Source: a virus
DNA length: 42,704 nt
Virus record (IMG/VR): IMGVR_UViG_3300025645_007429
Span: 1 to 42,704 of that record
Reading direction: 5' to 3' (one strand)
Below the pieces are notes generated by a model. That model searched no databases and was not told the DNA's origin. It saw only the letters and a list, made by a program, of their open reading frames with translations. This document shows positions 1 to 7,155 of the stretch, piece by piece (the first letter of the stretch is position 1; each line of letters starts with the position of its first letter). A program made the translations under genes and the position numbers.

Positions 1-459
1 ATGAATTGGGCAAAGCTTTGGCACCCTATTTATGAAGAAAAATACCTAGCGTTATTAACCTTAGTAGAACGCGAAATAGAACACTCCCCTGAACACTTTT
101 ACGAATCAAAAATTTATAAGTTTTTTGAGTGCGTAACTGACTGCATGGAAAATCGTATTTTCATAGACCCTACATTACCCGAGTTTGTACTAGGTAACAC
201 GCTGGGCAAAGAACATCGAGACTGGCGCAGAGCAAAAAAAGGCATGCCTAATCGCTATCGGTTGTTTTTTAAGTATGCCACCGTTAATGAACACATCGTC
301 TTGGCATGGTTTAATGATGAAAACACCTTGCGTAAAGCCGGTAGCAAAACAGATGTTTACGAAGTGTTTAAAAAAATGCTCTCGCGGGGTGAGATACCTA
401 GTGATATGCAAGAACTCATCACTGCATCATCAGTCACAAAGATACAAAAAATAACTTAG
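1..459 (+). CDS. yhaV: YhaV-family type II toxin (ribonuclease)
   Basis: The 152-residue product fits the usual size of YhaV, the ribosome-associated mRNA-cleaving toxin of the PrlF-YhaV toxin-antitoxin pair. Visible family hallmarks are a core RYRLFF (residues 85-90), WFNDENTLR (103-111) and the segment AGSKTDVYEVFKKML (113-127), which closely match what I know of E. coli YhaV. The antitoxin PrlF normally lies immediately upstream and would be outside the window. A terminator follows at 482-510. An attC-like site lies 280 bp downstream, so the pair could itself be a cassette or could be the flanking gene of the array. Family assignment is strong; toxin activity is inferred. Confidence 0.85.
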   Translation: MNWAKLWHPIYEEKYLALLTLVEREIEHSPEHFYESKIYKFFECVTDCMENRIFIDPTLPEFVLGNTLGKEHRDWRRAKKGMPNRYRLFFKYATVNEHIVLAWFNDENTLRKAGSKTDVYEVFKKMLSRGEIPSDMQELITASSVTKIQKIT

Positions 460-481
460 CAGCAAATGAATATAGCAGTAA

Positions 482-510
482 GCCGCGTCTAATTAGAACG
501 CGGCTTTTTT
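482..510 (+). terminator. Rho-independent terminator after yhaV
   Basis: A 7-bp GC-rich perfect stem (GCCGCGT at 482-488 pairing with ACGCGGC at 498-504) is followed directly by six T. It sits 23 bases after the yhaV stop codon. Confidence 0.85.
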
Positions 511-741
511 GTCGCTAAAAATTAATTGAGTCATATACAGCACGCCAAGCATCTTACCATTCATTAATACTCAGTAACTCTCCTGTTTCACGTTGGGTGA
601 TTACCGACCGCGGCCTAAAATTAAAAAGCTAAAACGATATCAAGTGATTACCCATCAAACGGTATAAAAAACCGCTACCGCAAAAAAGCAAATTCCTATA
701 GCATCATTTATACCAATTGACATGGATGTGGCAGCGGCCAA
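511..741. other. Gene-free stretch between yhaV terminator and first attC
   Basis: I see no convincing coding sequence here. The stretch is AT-rich, with a near-repeat of GTGATTACC (around 597 and 643) and a small imperfect hairpin around 660-680 (CGGTA / TACCG). It may be the degraded end of a cassette or a promoter region. Confidence 0.4.
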
Positions 742-801
742 GTCCAACAAGCGATTTATGCCCCGCAAACAGCGCAGCGCATAAATACTAAGACGTTATA
801 A
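742..801 (+). other. attC site a0 (short)
   Basis: Opening box GTCCAAC (742-748) and closing box GTTATAA (795-801) flank a 60-bp hairpin-forming site with inner arms ATTTATG / CATAAAT. The expected crossover is between G795 and T796, so the next cassette begins at 796. Confidence 0.7.
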
Positions 802-816
802 ATTTTAAGAGGACAT

Positions 817-1836
817 ATGAATACGGAAGTAAATTATCTTATCTTGTTTGACAAGAAAAATTTTCAGTTTTCCGGAGTTGATACTTTTATCAAACTCATA
901 AATTTGTTGGATGATATTACGGCAACAAATGACTCAATTAAGTTCAAAGGTAGTGAGTTTGGTTTTGGTTTAACTAGTGAGGGAGATCGTTTCGAAAATC
1001 ATGATACTGAACTTTTCGATCTAGTTATTACTTCCAACAAAAATGAAAAAGATGTAGAGCATCTTGCACAACTTTTAAGAGAAATTCGCATAACGGTTTC
1101 TAATCAGCAAGGAACTATAACTCCAGTATTTGATGGTATTTCGGCATTCTATGCTGAGAAAGCCTACCCCTATATTCACTATATTGAGAACCTGATGCGT
1201 AAGCTTTACTCAAAGTTTGCACTTATCAAGTTGGGACCTCAATGGGTTGATAGTATCCCAGATAACGTGGCTGTCTCCGGGAACAAAAATGGCGTCAATG
1301 GTTCTAATCCTCTTTATGATATGGACTTTATCACGATCAATGATTTGCTCTTCAAAGAACACCCTCTAAAAGAAATTACTCCCGATATTCTTAAAAAATT
1401 GAAAGCTGGAGATATCTCTCCTGAGGAGATCGAACCATATATTCCTACATCAAATTGGGTTCGTCATTTTTCAGACCTAGTTGACTGTGAATCCAACTAT
1501 CTTGAAACAAGATGGAAAAAACTCTATGAATTGCGTAATAAAATTGCACATAACAAGCAATTTACAAAACCAGATCTAGAAGATGTCAAGAAAATTACGG
1601 AAGATGTAAAGTCTAAGCTTTTACCTGCATTTACTAAAATATCGGATTTAGAAATTACAGAAGTTGAAACTCCAACCGTTGGACTACAAAAAGAGAGTAA
1701 CCCTCCAATTGAGGGTGAGCTTTGTAATGGGGATATTGTTAAGCAGAGTAGCGAAATCGTCAAAAAGGAAAACGATTTGGGAGGGCTTGCTACTTTAGCT
1801 TTGGTCGTAGGTTTTCTCGCTGCAATATCGAAGTGA
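817..1836 (+). CDS. HEPN-motif protein with C-terminal membrane anchor (cassette a1)
   Basis: This 339-residue protein is the only gene of its cassette. A helical segment near residues 231-245 holds R240-N-K-I-A-H245, the R-x4-H signature of HEPN domains, many of which are RNA-cutting toxins or defence effectors. Residues about 320-337 form one hydrophobic helix at the extreme C-terminus, suggesting a tail-anchored inner-membrane protein. The region before the HEPN motif resembles nothing I can name. The start has a good ribosome site (AAGAGGA, 7 bases upstream). Defence function is inferred from motif and setting only. Confidence 0.65.
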   Translation: MNTEVNYLILFDKKNFQFSGVDTFIKLINLLDDITATNDSIKFKGSEFGFGLTSEGDRFENHDTELFDLVITSNKNEKDVEHLAQLLREIRITVSNQQGTITPVFDGISAFYAEKAYPYIHYIENLMRKLYSKFALIKLGPQWVDSIPDNVAVSGNKNGVNGSNPLYDMDFITINDLLFKEHPLKEITPDILKKLKAGDISPEEIEPYIPTSNWVRHFSDLVDCESNYLETRWKKLYELRNKIAHNKQFTKPDLEDVKKITEDVKSKLLPAFTKISDLEITEVETPTVGLQKESNPPIEGELCNGDIVKQSSEIVKKENDLGGLATLALVVGFLAAISK

Positions 1837-1841
1837 AAAAT

Positions 1842-1966
1842 TTATAACAAACAATTTAAGAGTTATTCAGCACGCTTGGCATTTTGGGTTTGAGTCAATT
1901 TTGGTGATTACTGTGCTCAATTGAGTTGTATGGTCGCGTGCTTCACACCTTAATTGGGCGTTATAG
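1842..1966 (+). other. attC site a1 (long, VCR-sized)
   Basis: Opening box TTATAAC (1842-1848) and closing box GTTATAG (1960-1966) bound a 125-bp site, about the length of Vibrio cholerae repeats. Outer arms CAATTTAAG and CTTAATTG pair almost fully. Confidence 0.85.
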
Positions 1967-2000
1967 GGCAAACTGGCATCAGTGTCTAACAAGGGACTAT

Positions 2001-2744
2001 ATGAATAACTTACCAATAGTAAATGTTTTCGAATCACCGTATGAGTTGTGGGAAGAGCGTGATCAAACATCAGAAGAGATTATGCAGTCTGGTGATTTTC
2101 ATCAAAGAGTGAAAGTAAAGCTCGAAGCCAAAGTATCTAATCATGTAGATGCGGCAAAGCATATGATTGTAAAAGTAGTAGATAATCAGTTGGAAAGATT
2201 CATCAAGGATTTCCTGAATCAATCTCTTAGTTACAAAAATATGAGGGAGGAAATGCCTTCTCAAACCCCCAAGTCCTTATCTGATTATCAAAGGAAGTTT
2301 CAAAGTTCTACTTTTGAGCAAGTATCAATTGATATCAATAATTATGGAAAAGCACTTAGTGAGGGGCAGTATTTGTTTCACGGAGGGTTATATCCAATAA
2401 ATATGGGAGAGTCCTTCATAACGGAAAGACCATTTTCTACAAGCTTCTGTCCACAAATAGCACTAAGAAATGCTGAGTGGGGAGGTAAAAGCTATGATGC
2501 TGGTGAGATCAATTTATTTGTGCTGCGCACAGCTAATCCTCAAACTAAAACTTTTTGTTTTAGACTGAATGGAACGGATAAAGGACATGAGGCGGAAGTG
2601 TTGTTCGCCGCCGGTGCAAAAATTACACTTCGTAGCAAAACCAAAATAAAGAGTGGTAAAGCATATAAAGCCTGCAGTCAGTATGCAGGTAGATTTCTTG
2701 AAAAAGAAATACCTTTCTATTTGGTTGAAGTCGATATCTCTTGA
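2001..2744 (+). CDS. Putative ADP-ribosyltransferase-fold toxin (cassette a2)
   Basis: The 247-residue product has, in order, FHGGL (126-130), FSTS (145-148) and HEAEV with E197-x-E199. This is the pattern of R-S-E class mono-ADP-ribosyltransferases (an aromatic-R-G strand, an S-T-S strand, and an E-x-E loop followed by a 'VLF..GAK' strand). The usual arginine of the first strand is a histidine here, so either activity is altered or the motif is an unusual variant. The start at 2001 is chosen because AAGGGA lies 6 bases upstream and the cassette boundary (1961) excludes the upstream in-frame start at 1926. Likely substrate unknown; a conflict or anti-phage role is inferred. Confidence 0.6.
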   Translation: MNNLPIVNVFESPYELWEERDQTSEEIMQSGDFHQRVKVKLEAKVSNHVDAAKHMIVKVVDNQLERFIKDFLNQSLSYKNMREEMPSQTPKSLSDYQRKFQSSTFEQVSIDINNYGKALSEGQYLFHGGLYPINMGESFITERPFSTSFCPQIALRNAEWGGKSYDAGEINLFVLRTANPQTKTFCFRLNGTDKGHEAEVLFAAGAKITLRSKTKIKSGKAYKACSQYAGRFLEKEIPFYLVEVDIS

Positions 2745-2751
2745 AAATGCC

Positions 2752-2851
2752 CTATAACAAGAAATTAAACAATGACAAAAAACAGTTGGCTTTTGCTCCT
2801 TCGTCGCTTATGTTGGCGAACAATTTTTTGCCTGTTAATTAGGCGTTAGCT
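2752..2851 (+). other. attC site a2
   Basis: Opening box CTATAAC (2752-2758) and closing box GTTAGCT (2845-2851) with pairing arms GAAATTAAAC / GTTAATT and an inner CAAAAAAC / ATTTTTTG pair; 100 bp. Confidence 0.85.
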
Positions 2852-2894
2852 AGATATTTTAAGTTTTTGTGAAAAATCTAAATAAGGAGTAGTA

Positions 2895-3467
2895 ATGTCA
2901 TTTAAAGACAAAATGGAAAATAATCCTACAATCACCATCGGAGTTTTCGTTATAGGTGCATTTGTCGCTGGCTGGACAGCTAGAGATTCAATAATTTCAG
3001 TATCAGGTCAAGAGATCTTGTCAAAATCAGAAATCTCAGAGCTTAAACTCTATGCAAAGCTTGGAAAAGAAGACCTAGTAAACAGAAATATCTCTTTAAA
3101 AGATAGAGTCTTTGAGCTTGAAACAAAACTTGCGTCTATAGAAGCAGTTGAGCCACAAGATCTAGTTGAAATTTCAAATGTCCGATTTGCACCAAAACCT
3201 GGCTCGCCAATTAAAGCCGGTGAAAATATTAAGGTAACTTTTGATTATAAGTTTGATGAAGGAGTAAAAGGTAGTATTTGGGCATTTACTACTGACAAGG
3301 CGTCTACTTATTCACCGTCTAAAGTATATTCGTCTGAGGGGACTTTTACTCAGAGCTTTAGTGTAGAGGATGCTGGCTGGATAAACACGGTTGACATTTT
3401 TGTAAAAGATGAAAATGGAAAACAAATAAAACGAGTAACATTGCCAGCCAGATATGAGTTTATTTAG
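2895..3467 (+). CDS. Membrane-anchored protein with coiled coil and beta-sandwich domain (cassette a3)
   Basis: This 190-residue protein begins with one transmembrane helix (about residues 12-30), then a charged helical stretch (about 43-80) likely to form a coiled coil, then a beta-rich region (about 95-190) with alternating hydrophobic strands like an immunoglobulin-type sandwich. The domain would face the periplasm if the N-terminus is cytoplasmic. AAGGAG lies 9 bases before the start. I do not recognise the family. Confidence 0.6.
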   Translation: MSFKDKMENNPTITIGVFVIGAFVAGWTARDSIISVSGQEILSKSEISELKLYAKLGKEDLVNRNISLKDRVFELETKLASIEAVEPQDLVEISNVRFAPKPGSPIKAGENIKVTFDYKFDEGVKGSIWAFTTDKASTYSPSKVYSSEGTFTQSFSVEDAGWINTVDIFVKDENGKQIKRVTLPARYEFI

Positions 3468-3567
3468 CTAACAAGAAAATGTAGTGGGACTGCTAACAGT
3501 TTGCTCGGTTTCACTACGTTCAACTAGTTTAGTAAACTATTATCAGCCCTTAATGTTGGCGTTAGTT
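3466..3567 (+). other. attC site a3
   Basis: Opening box AGCTAAC (3466-3472) overlaps the stop codon of the preceding gene; closing box GTTAGTT is at 3561-3567. Inner arms GTAGTG / CACTAC pair perfectly; 102 bp. Confidence 0.85.
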
Positions 3568-3598
3568 ACACTTAATCAATCCAGAAGGAATTTGTATC

Positions 3599-3976
3599 AT
3601 GCTAAAGGAGAGGGAGTTTGAGCTGATCAAGACTATTAATGGAAATAAGTTCTTGAAGAGAGAGGATTTCCCTAGCGATTCTGAGTTCGATTATTTGTGT
3701 AATCTAGCTATCGAAATGCTGGAGAAAGGTATTTTTCGCACCAGCATGAGTACCCCATATGTTCTGAATCGCCAAGGAAGTGGACCGAAATATTCAATAG
3801 TAGGAAAGTTAGAGTTGTCTACTGAGGCCCAGGACTTACTTCGGTTTGAAAGTTATTCTAACTATACTCAAAGCATTCGAAAGTCTCCTTTTTCGGATAT
3901 TGGTAACAGACTTAACTTGCTGGGTATTGTAGTCAGTATCAGCGCTATCATCGTTTCAATATTACTAGCGATTTGA
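3599..3976 (+). CDS. Small tail-anchored protein, possible winged-helix N-terminus (cassette a4)
   Basis: The 125-residue product is soluble for about 100 residues and ends in one strongly hydrophobic helix (about 104-125), so it is probably inserted in the inner membrane by its tail. The helical N-terminal half followed by a strand-like 'KYSIVGKLELS' stretch near residue 63 could be a winged helix, but this is weak. Family not recognised. Confidence 0.55.
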   Translation: MLKEREFELIKTINGNKFLKREDFPSDSEFDYLCNLAIEMLEKGIFRTSMSTPYVLNRQGSGPKYSIVGKLELSTEAQDLLRFESYSNYTQSIRKSPFSDIGNRLNLLGIVVSISAIIVSILLAI

Positions 3977-3979
3977 TGC

Positions 3980-4069
3980 AACTAACAAGCCGCTGAAATT
4001 CGTTACGGCCACAGAAAGCGTGGCTTTCACTAGGACTCGCTTCGCTCGCCTTCTAGCAAAGCGTTATGC
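3980..4069 (+). other. attC site a4
   Basis: Opening box AACTAAC (3980-3986), closing box GTTATGC (4063-4069). The inner part (TCGTTACGGCCACAGAAAGC, 4000-4019) closely matches the attC at 26414-26507 read on the other strand, tying array A and array C to related integrons. Confidence 0.85.
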
Positions 4070-4083
4070 TTCCAAGGAAAACT

Positions 4084-4341
4084 ATGGCTGAAGCACCAGA
4101 GTATCGTGAGTTCACCGGCACACAGGAAGGGTTCGACGAAATCGAGAGAAAATATTCTGACTCGAAGAATACCGTTGCTGTAGTTGGTCAGCGTACAGAT
4201 GGTGCTTACACGTATTTTGTTTACAAATGGGATATTAGTGATTGGGAATATATTGGTGCAGGGTACTGGTCGCCTTCTGAAATAGGCGGTTTTTTCCAAG
4301 ATTTAGATTCAGCTAAAACAGAGGCTTATCTGAACCTATGA
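4084..4341 (+). CDS. Small soluble protein of unknown function (cassette a5)
   Basis: An 85-residue protein. An in-frame ATG at 4066 lies inside the attC closing box, but AAGGAA just before 4084 favours the later start. Aromatic, beta-rich middle (YTYFVYKW, W-x-x-I-G-A-G-Y-W) suggests a small globular domain. No family recognised. Confidence 0.55.
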   Translation: MAEAPEYREFTGTQEGFDEIERKYSDSKNTVAVVGQRTDGAYTYFVYKWDISDWEYIGAGYWSPSEIGGFFQDLDSAKTEAYLNL

Positions 4342-4363
4342 ATTTAGTGAAAACCTCTGAAAA

Positions 4364-4418
4364 ACATAACAAAGCGCTATTGTCGCCGCTATCGTGGCTG
4401 CAACGTTACCCGTTATGC
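4364..4418 (+). other. attC site a5 (short)
   Basis: Opening box ACATAAC (4364-4370) and closing box GTTATGC (4412-4418). Pairing arms are short and imperfect, so this call rests mainly on the boxes and the position 23 bases after a cassette gene. Confidence 0.6.
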
Positions 4419-4700
4419 TCCGTCCTAACTGAGTTAACGAGAGTTGATTGCCATCGAGTAAAGACTCGGTAGCAACCATTAGAGAATCAAGGTGTTTTTG
4501 ATACTCTTTTTAACAAAAGGTGAGTGGATTGTTTTTTGAGTAAATAGTGTAATATGTCGATATCACGCATGATGTTGGATCTAATAGTTTTTTGGCGAAA
4601 TTGATTAGATCAAACAGCATCATGTGTGTCTACTTTTTGAATCTTATCGAATTTATCTGGGGATTCGCTAGATCGCGGCGGTATGCAAACGGGAGAAAAT
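4419..4700. other. Long untranslated leader of cassette a6 with two hairpins
   Basis: No gene is seen in this 280-bp stretch. It holds an imperfect hairpin (about 4446-4478, arms around GCCATCGAGT and ACTCGGTAGC) and a strong long inverted repeat at 4564-4585 / 4604-4628 (arms share CATGATG and GATCTAAT in opposite order). The space could carry the cassette's own promoter or a small RNA. Confidence 0.5.
4564..4628. repeat. Inverted repeat in cassette a6 leader
   Basis: Arms of 22 and 25 bases (4564-4585 and 4604-4628) can pair at about 20 positions around an 18-base loop. There is no T-run after it, so a simple terminator is unlikely; it may be an operator, an RNA structure or a mini-element. 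Confidence 0.6.
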
Positions 4701-5204
4701 ATGCAACGACAGATGGATCGTGACGAGCTAGCTTATTTTTACCACTGTGTAGGTAGAGCTATTTGGCACATGCAGTATGTGGAGCAAACTTTAGGGCAAA
4801 TGCTTCTTATTATGGGTAGAGACATCAAGCCAAATAGTCTAGACCCAGAAGAAGCGGAAAGCATGCTACTTTCTGTCCAAAAGAAAACTCTTGGCGCAAT
4901 CATCAATGAAGTTGTTAAGAAAAGTTTGTTACCAGCAGATATTGAAAATAGGTTGGAAAAATTCAATTCAGAGCGCAGGTGGTTAGTGCATAAATCGGTA
5001 ATCGAAAATGCTGATGACCTCTATAACACTCACAAGCGAGCTGATGTATTTAAAAGAATCGATGCGTTTACAAACGAAGCAATCCTGTTAAACAAGGATC
5101 TATTGGTCCCATTGGAGATGCATATTGTTAGTATCGGGCTTAATCCTGCCGAACTTGCAGAAAAAGCAGAACAAGAACTTCGCGCGTTGAAAGGGTTTGC
5201 ATAA
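4701..5204 (+). CDS. HEPN-motif protein (cassette a6)
   Basis: A 167-residue, mostly helical soluble protein. R92-R-W-L-V-H97 matches the R-x4-H HEPN signature within a helix preceded by 'LEKFNSE', the usual 'E-R-x-x-x-H' arrangement of small HEPN proteins. The start at 4701 has GGGAG 5 bases upstream; an alternative in-frame ATG at 4683 would add six residues. No antitoxin partner is obvious next to it. The downstream attC is reduced to its right half. Confidence 0.55.
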   Translation: MQRQMDRDELAYFYHCVGRAIWHMQYVEQTLGQMLLIMGRDIKPNSLDPEEAESMLLSVQKKTLGAIINEVVKKSLLPADIENRLEKFNSERRWLVHKSVIENADDLYNTHKRADVFKRIDAFTNEAILLNKDLLVPLEMHIVSIGLNPAELAEKAEQELRALKGFA

Positions 5205-5239
5205 AAAACAATTTTTTGCCTCTTAGTGGGGTGTTATAA
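5205..5239 (+). other. Truncated attC half-site a6
   Basis: ACAATTTTTTGCCT followed by a closing box GTTATAA (5233-5239) resembles the right half of the attC at 2752-2851 (AACAATTTTTTGCCT then GTTAGC). No opening box is seen; the left half seems to be lost, which would fix this cassette to the next one. Confidence 0.5.
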
Positions 5240-5272
5240 GTTCATCAATTAACATCCGGAGTTTGTAATAAC

Positions 5273-5926
5273 ATGGAAGAGAAAACTTATCTTGAAAAAA
5301 TTTGTGGCAATATGGGGACTGTTATGGCAACAACTCTTGTTGCTGCTTCCAGTGGTATTTTTTTAGCTCCTTTACTTCCAGTGTTAACAGCTTCAATTGC
5401 AAGTTCACGTGCAGAGAAACGTGTTGAAAATGCATTAGAGGATCTTAATATTCGATTATCGATGTATGAAGAACAAATACTGAGCATGAGTGATAATCAA
5501 TATAAATTAATAGGTGAAATTGTTAGCTCTATAATGCAATGTACAAGTGAACCTAAAATTGAATTACTTAAAAATGCAGCAGTAGGCTGTTTGCATGAAA
5601 CTCAAGTAGAAGATCATGAAGCATCTGTTTTATCTAGAATTTTAAGGGATATAACAGTACTAGAGTATAAATTCTTAATCACTCTTAGTAAGTGCTCAGA
5701 AATTGTTGTTAGAAGTTCCCCATTGAAAAACTTCAAGTTAAGAGAAGGAATGGTTGAGTTTCAGCCCAAATCCCTTGAGGCTAATTTATTGAACAATTTA
5801 GAGCGCCTAAACCTTTTACACACAGTAATTAGCGGGTTTGGAGTTGATATTTATTTTGAATTTTCGCCAGTTACGCATAAGTTACTAGCTTTGTGCGGTG
5901 AATCGAACGTATATCAAACGCCTTAA
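5273..5926 (+). CDS. Membrane-associated protein of unknown function (cassette a7)
   Basis: This 217-residue protein has one hydrophobic segment near the N-terminus (about residues 15-42, rich in A, T, L and P), then a long helical cytoplasmic-type part. GGAG is 13 or more bases before the ATG, a loose spacing, so the start is less certain. I see no catalytic motif and cannot name a family. Confidence 0.55.
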   Translation: MEEKTYLEKICGNMGTVMATTLVAASSGIFLAPLLPVLTASIASSRAEKRVENALEDLNIRLSMYEEQILSMSDNQYKLIGEIVSSIMQCTSEPKIELLKNAAVGCLHETQVEDHEASVLSRILRDITVLEYKFLITLSKCSEIVVRSSPLKNFKLREGMVEFQPKSLEANLLNNLERLNLLHTVISGFGVDIYFEFSPVTHKLLALCGESNVYQTP

Positions 5927-5979
5927 ACATCGCGGCCTGCGGCCGCTAGACTTGCTCGCCGTCTAGGCGTGCGTTAATC
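5922..5979 (+). other. attC site a7, end of array A
   Basis: Opening box CTTAAAC (5922-5928) overlaps the stop of the preceding gene; closing box GTTAATC is at 5973-5979. Inner arms TAGAC / GTCTA pair around a short loop. Phage-like DNA begins immediately after. Confidence 0.65.
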
Positions 5980-5993
5980 CATAGAAATTTTAA

Positions 5994-6136
5994 CCCGTTC
6001 TCTACCTGCGCCTCGGGATCTACATCAATCAAATCGCCCGGTTTAAAATCGGGCGATTTGTTCTCGCCTTCCACCCTCAGAATAAACGAGCGCTTACTGC
6101 ATTTGATCGGGTAGGGTAAAGCTCTACATCGAGGGG
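5994..6136 (-). pseudogene. Relic of a phage repressor (S24 domain fragment)
   Basis: Read leftward, this stretch translates to about 40 residues matching the middle of the intact repressor at 6399-7013: YPIKCSKRSF, then I-L-R-V-E-G-E, then DLI-x-VDP-x-AQVENG. The DNA matches too, at clearly less than full identity, so it is a diverged relative and not a recent copy. The catalytic serine of the S24 domain is replaced (VEGE-N-K-S-P where intact copies have VEGE-S-M-x-P), no start or HTH is present, and the reading frame shifts at the upstream edge. It points to an older related prophage or recombination at this spot. Confidence 0.8.
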
Positions 6137-6146
6137 AGAGGGTTAT

Positions 6147-6356
6147 TTACTTTTTAGGTAAGCGTCCGCCGCTGGCTAAGCACTCTTTGATAGTTTCGTA
6201 TGGGGTATAGTTTTTAGTGCGTTTATAAGAGCGACTGGATTTATCGTGGCAAATATCATTCTTGCTCTTTTTTACATTTGGTTCACTGGCATCTTCATTG
6301 GCGAAGCTGGCGGGGGCAAATAAACACAACATTAAGCAAGCTGATATCCATCTCAT
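6147..6356 (-). CDS. Small secreted protein with two cysteines
   Basis: A 69-residue product with a clear signal peptide (hydrophobic 4-17, cleavage after A-S-F-A-N region near residue 20). The mature part has a 'DICHDKSSRSY..T..Y..Y....ECL..GGRLPK' pattern with two cysteines likely to pair. I recall this motif as a small C-terminal module in exported proteins and near some nucleases, but cannot assign a function. It sits between the repressor relic and the intact repressor, read in the same direction. Confidence 0.6.
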   Translation of the reverse strand: MRWISACLMLCLFAPASFANEDASEPNVKKSKNDICHDKSSRSYKRTKNYTPYETIKECLASGGRLPKK

Positions 6357-6398
6357 CCATTAATTCCTTTTAATTACTACTCACTATTTAAAAAATCA

Positions 6399-7013
6399 TT
6401 ACAGCGCTTTGCCTGTGAATACCACTTTGCCGACGATGGTGCAGTTACCATTGATTTCGACAAATTTATTCGGCCAGTCGGGGTTTAGGGCTTTGAGGTA
6501 TTTTTTATTGCCATCGATGATCAGCTGCTTGAAGGTGGCTTGGTTTTCATCATCCAGGCGCGCCACTACATAGCTACCGTTCTCCACCTGTGCGTCGGGG
6601 TCGACATAAATCAAATCGCCTTCTTCGAACTTCGGCAACATGCTTTCGCCTTCCACTTTCACGATAAACGAGCGCTTGCTGCATTTGATTGGGCAAGGGT
6701 AAAGCTCAACATCGAGGGGCGCCACTTCGTGAATATCTGTCCACACACCTGCCTGCACCATGCTTATCAGTGGTAAATAGTTGCCAGCACTGGCGACCAC
6801 GGTCGCGTTATCCATTTCACCCACGCCAAAACGCAAAAACTCTGGAGAGGTCTTTAAGACTTCAGCTAGCCGCTCAAGATTTCTTGGGTTTTTAGTTATT
6901 CCCGCTTCTATTTTTTGCAATGCGGTTTGGCTTGTCGACGCGAGCTCAGCAACTTGGAGCTGAGTCATTCCTAAAGCTGTGCGAAGTTTTTTAATTCTTT
7001 CTGCAATATCCAT
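6399..7013 (-). CDS. Cleavable phage repressor (HTH-XRE + S24 peptidase)
   Basis: The 204-residue protein has an N-terminal helix-turn-helix (about residues 14-40, 'MTQLQVAELASTSQTALQKIE') and a C-terminal LexA/CI-type autopeptidase: cleavage pair A88-G89, nucleophile S124 (GESMLP) and K162 (ATFKQL). It would keep the prophage silent and be inactivated by RecA filaments during the SOS response. This differs from P2's own small non-cleavable C repressor and is more like lambda CI or the pyocin repressor PrtR. It is divergent from the Cro-like gene, with operators expected in the shared 7014-7155 gap. Confidence 0.9.
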   Translation of the reverse strand: MDIAERIKKLRTALGMTQLQVAELASTSQTALQKIEAGITKNPRNLERLAEVLKTSPEFLRFGVGEMDNATVVASAGNYLPLISMVQAGVWTDIHEVAPLDVELYPCPIKCSKRSFIVKVEGESMLPKFEEGDLIYVDPDAQVENGSYVVARLDDENQATFKQLIIDGNKKYLKALNPDWPNKFVEINGNCTIVGKVVFTGKAL

Positions 7014-7155
7014 AAATACCTATAAATCAGTTAGTTGTTAATTTGCGGTGACATCATAAACAACTTTTATTCATTATTAAAACTTTTTGGGGTATTTACA
7101 AAGGATTTAAATTCATGTCAAATACGCTTAAATGTAATTGATAGGAATTAAAGTG
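7014..7155. promoter_or_regulatory. Divergent repressor/early control region
   Basis: A rightward promoter candidate is TTTACA (7095-7100), 17-base spacer, TCAAAT (7118-7123). TAAATACC at 7012-7019 and its reverse complement GGTATTTA at 7091-7098 are candidate operator half-sites, the second overlapping the -35 box; AAATAC recurs at 7120-7125. Assignment to the repressor or the Cro-like protein is inferred. Confidence 0.45.

Larger units (their letters stand above)
742..5979 (+). mobile_element. Integron cassette array A (no integrase seen)
   Basis: Seven single-gene units, all on the + strand, are separated by attC-like sites at 742-801, 1842-1966, 2752-2851, 3466-3567, 3980-4069, 4364-4418, about 5205-5239 (half site) and 5922-5979. 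Each site opens with a box ending in AAC and closes with GTTA or a close variant, with inverted-repeat arms between them. The genes are unrelated to each other, as is usual for cassettes. No integron integrase or attI-like sequence is visible on this side, so it is either the tail of a chromosomal integron or an integrase-less cluster of attC sites. It ends beside a phage repressor relic at 5994-6136. Confidence 0.8.

Noticed and set aside
1926-2000. Upstream extension of the ADP-ribosyltransferase-like gene
   Set aside because: The in-frame ATG at 1926 lies inside the attC; the ribosome site and cassette edge favour 2001.
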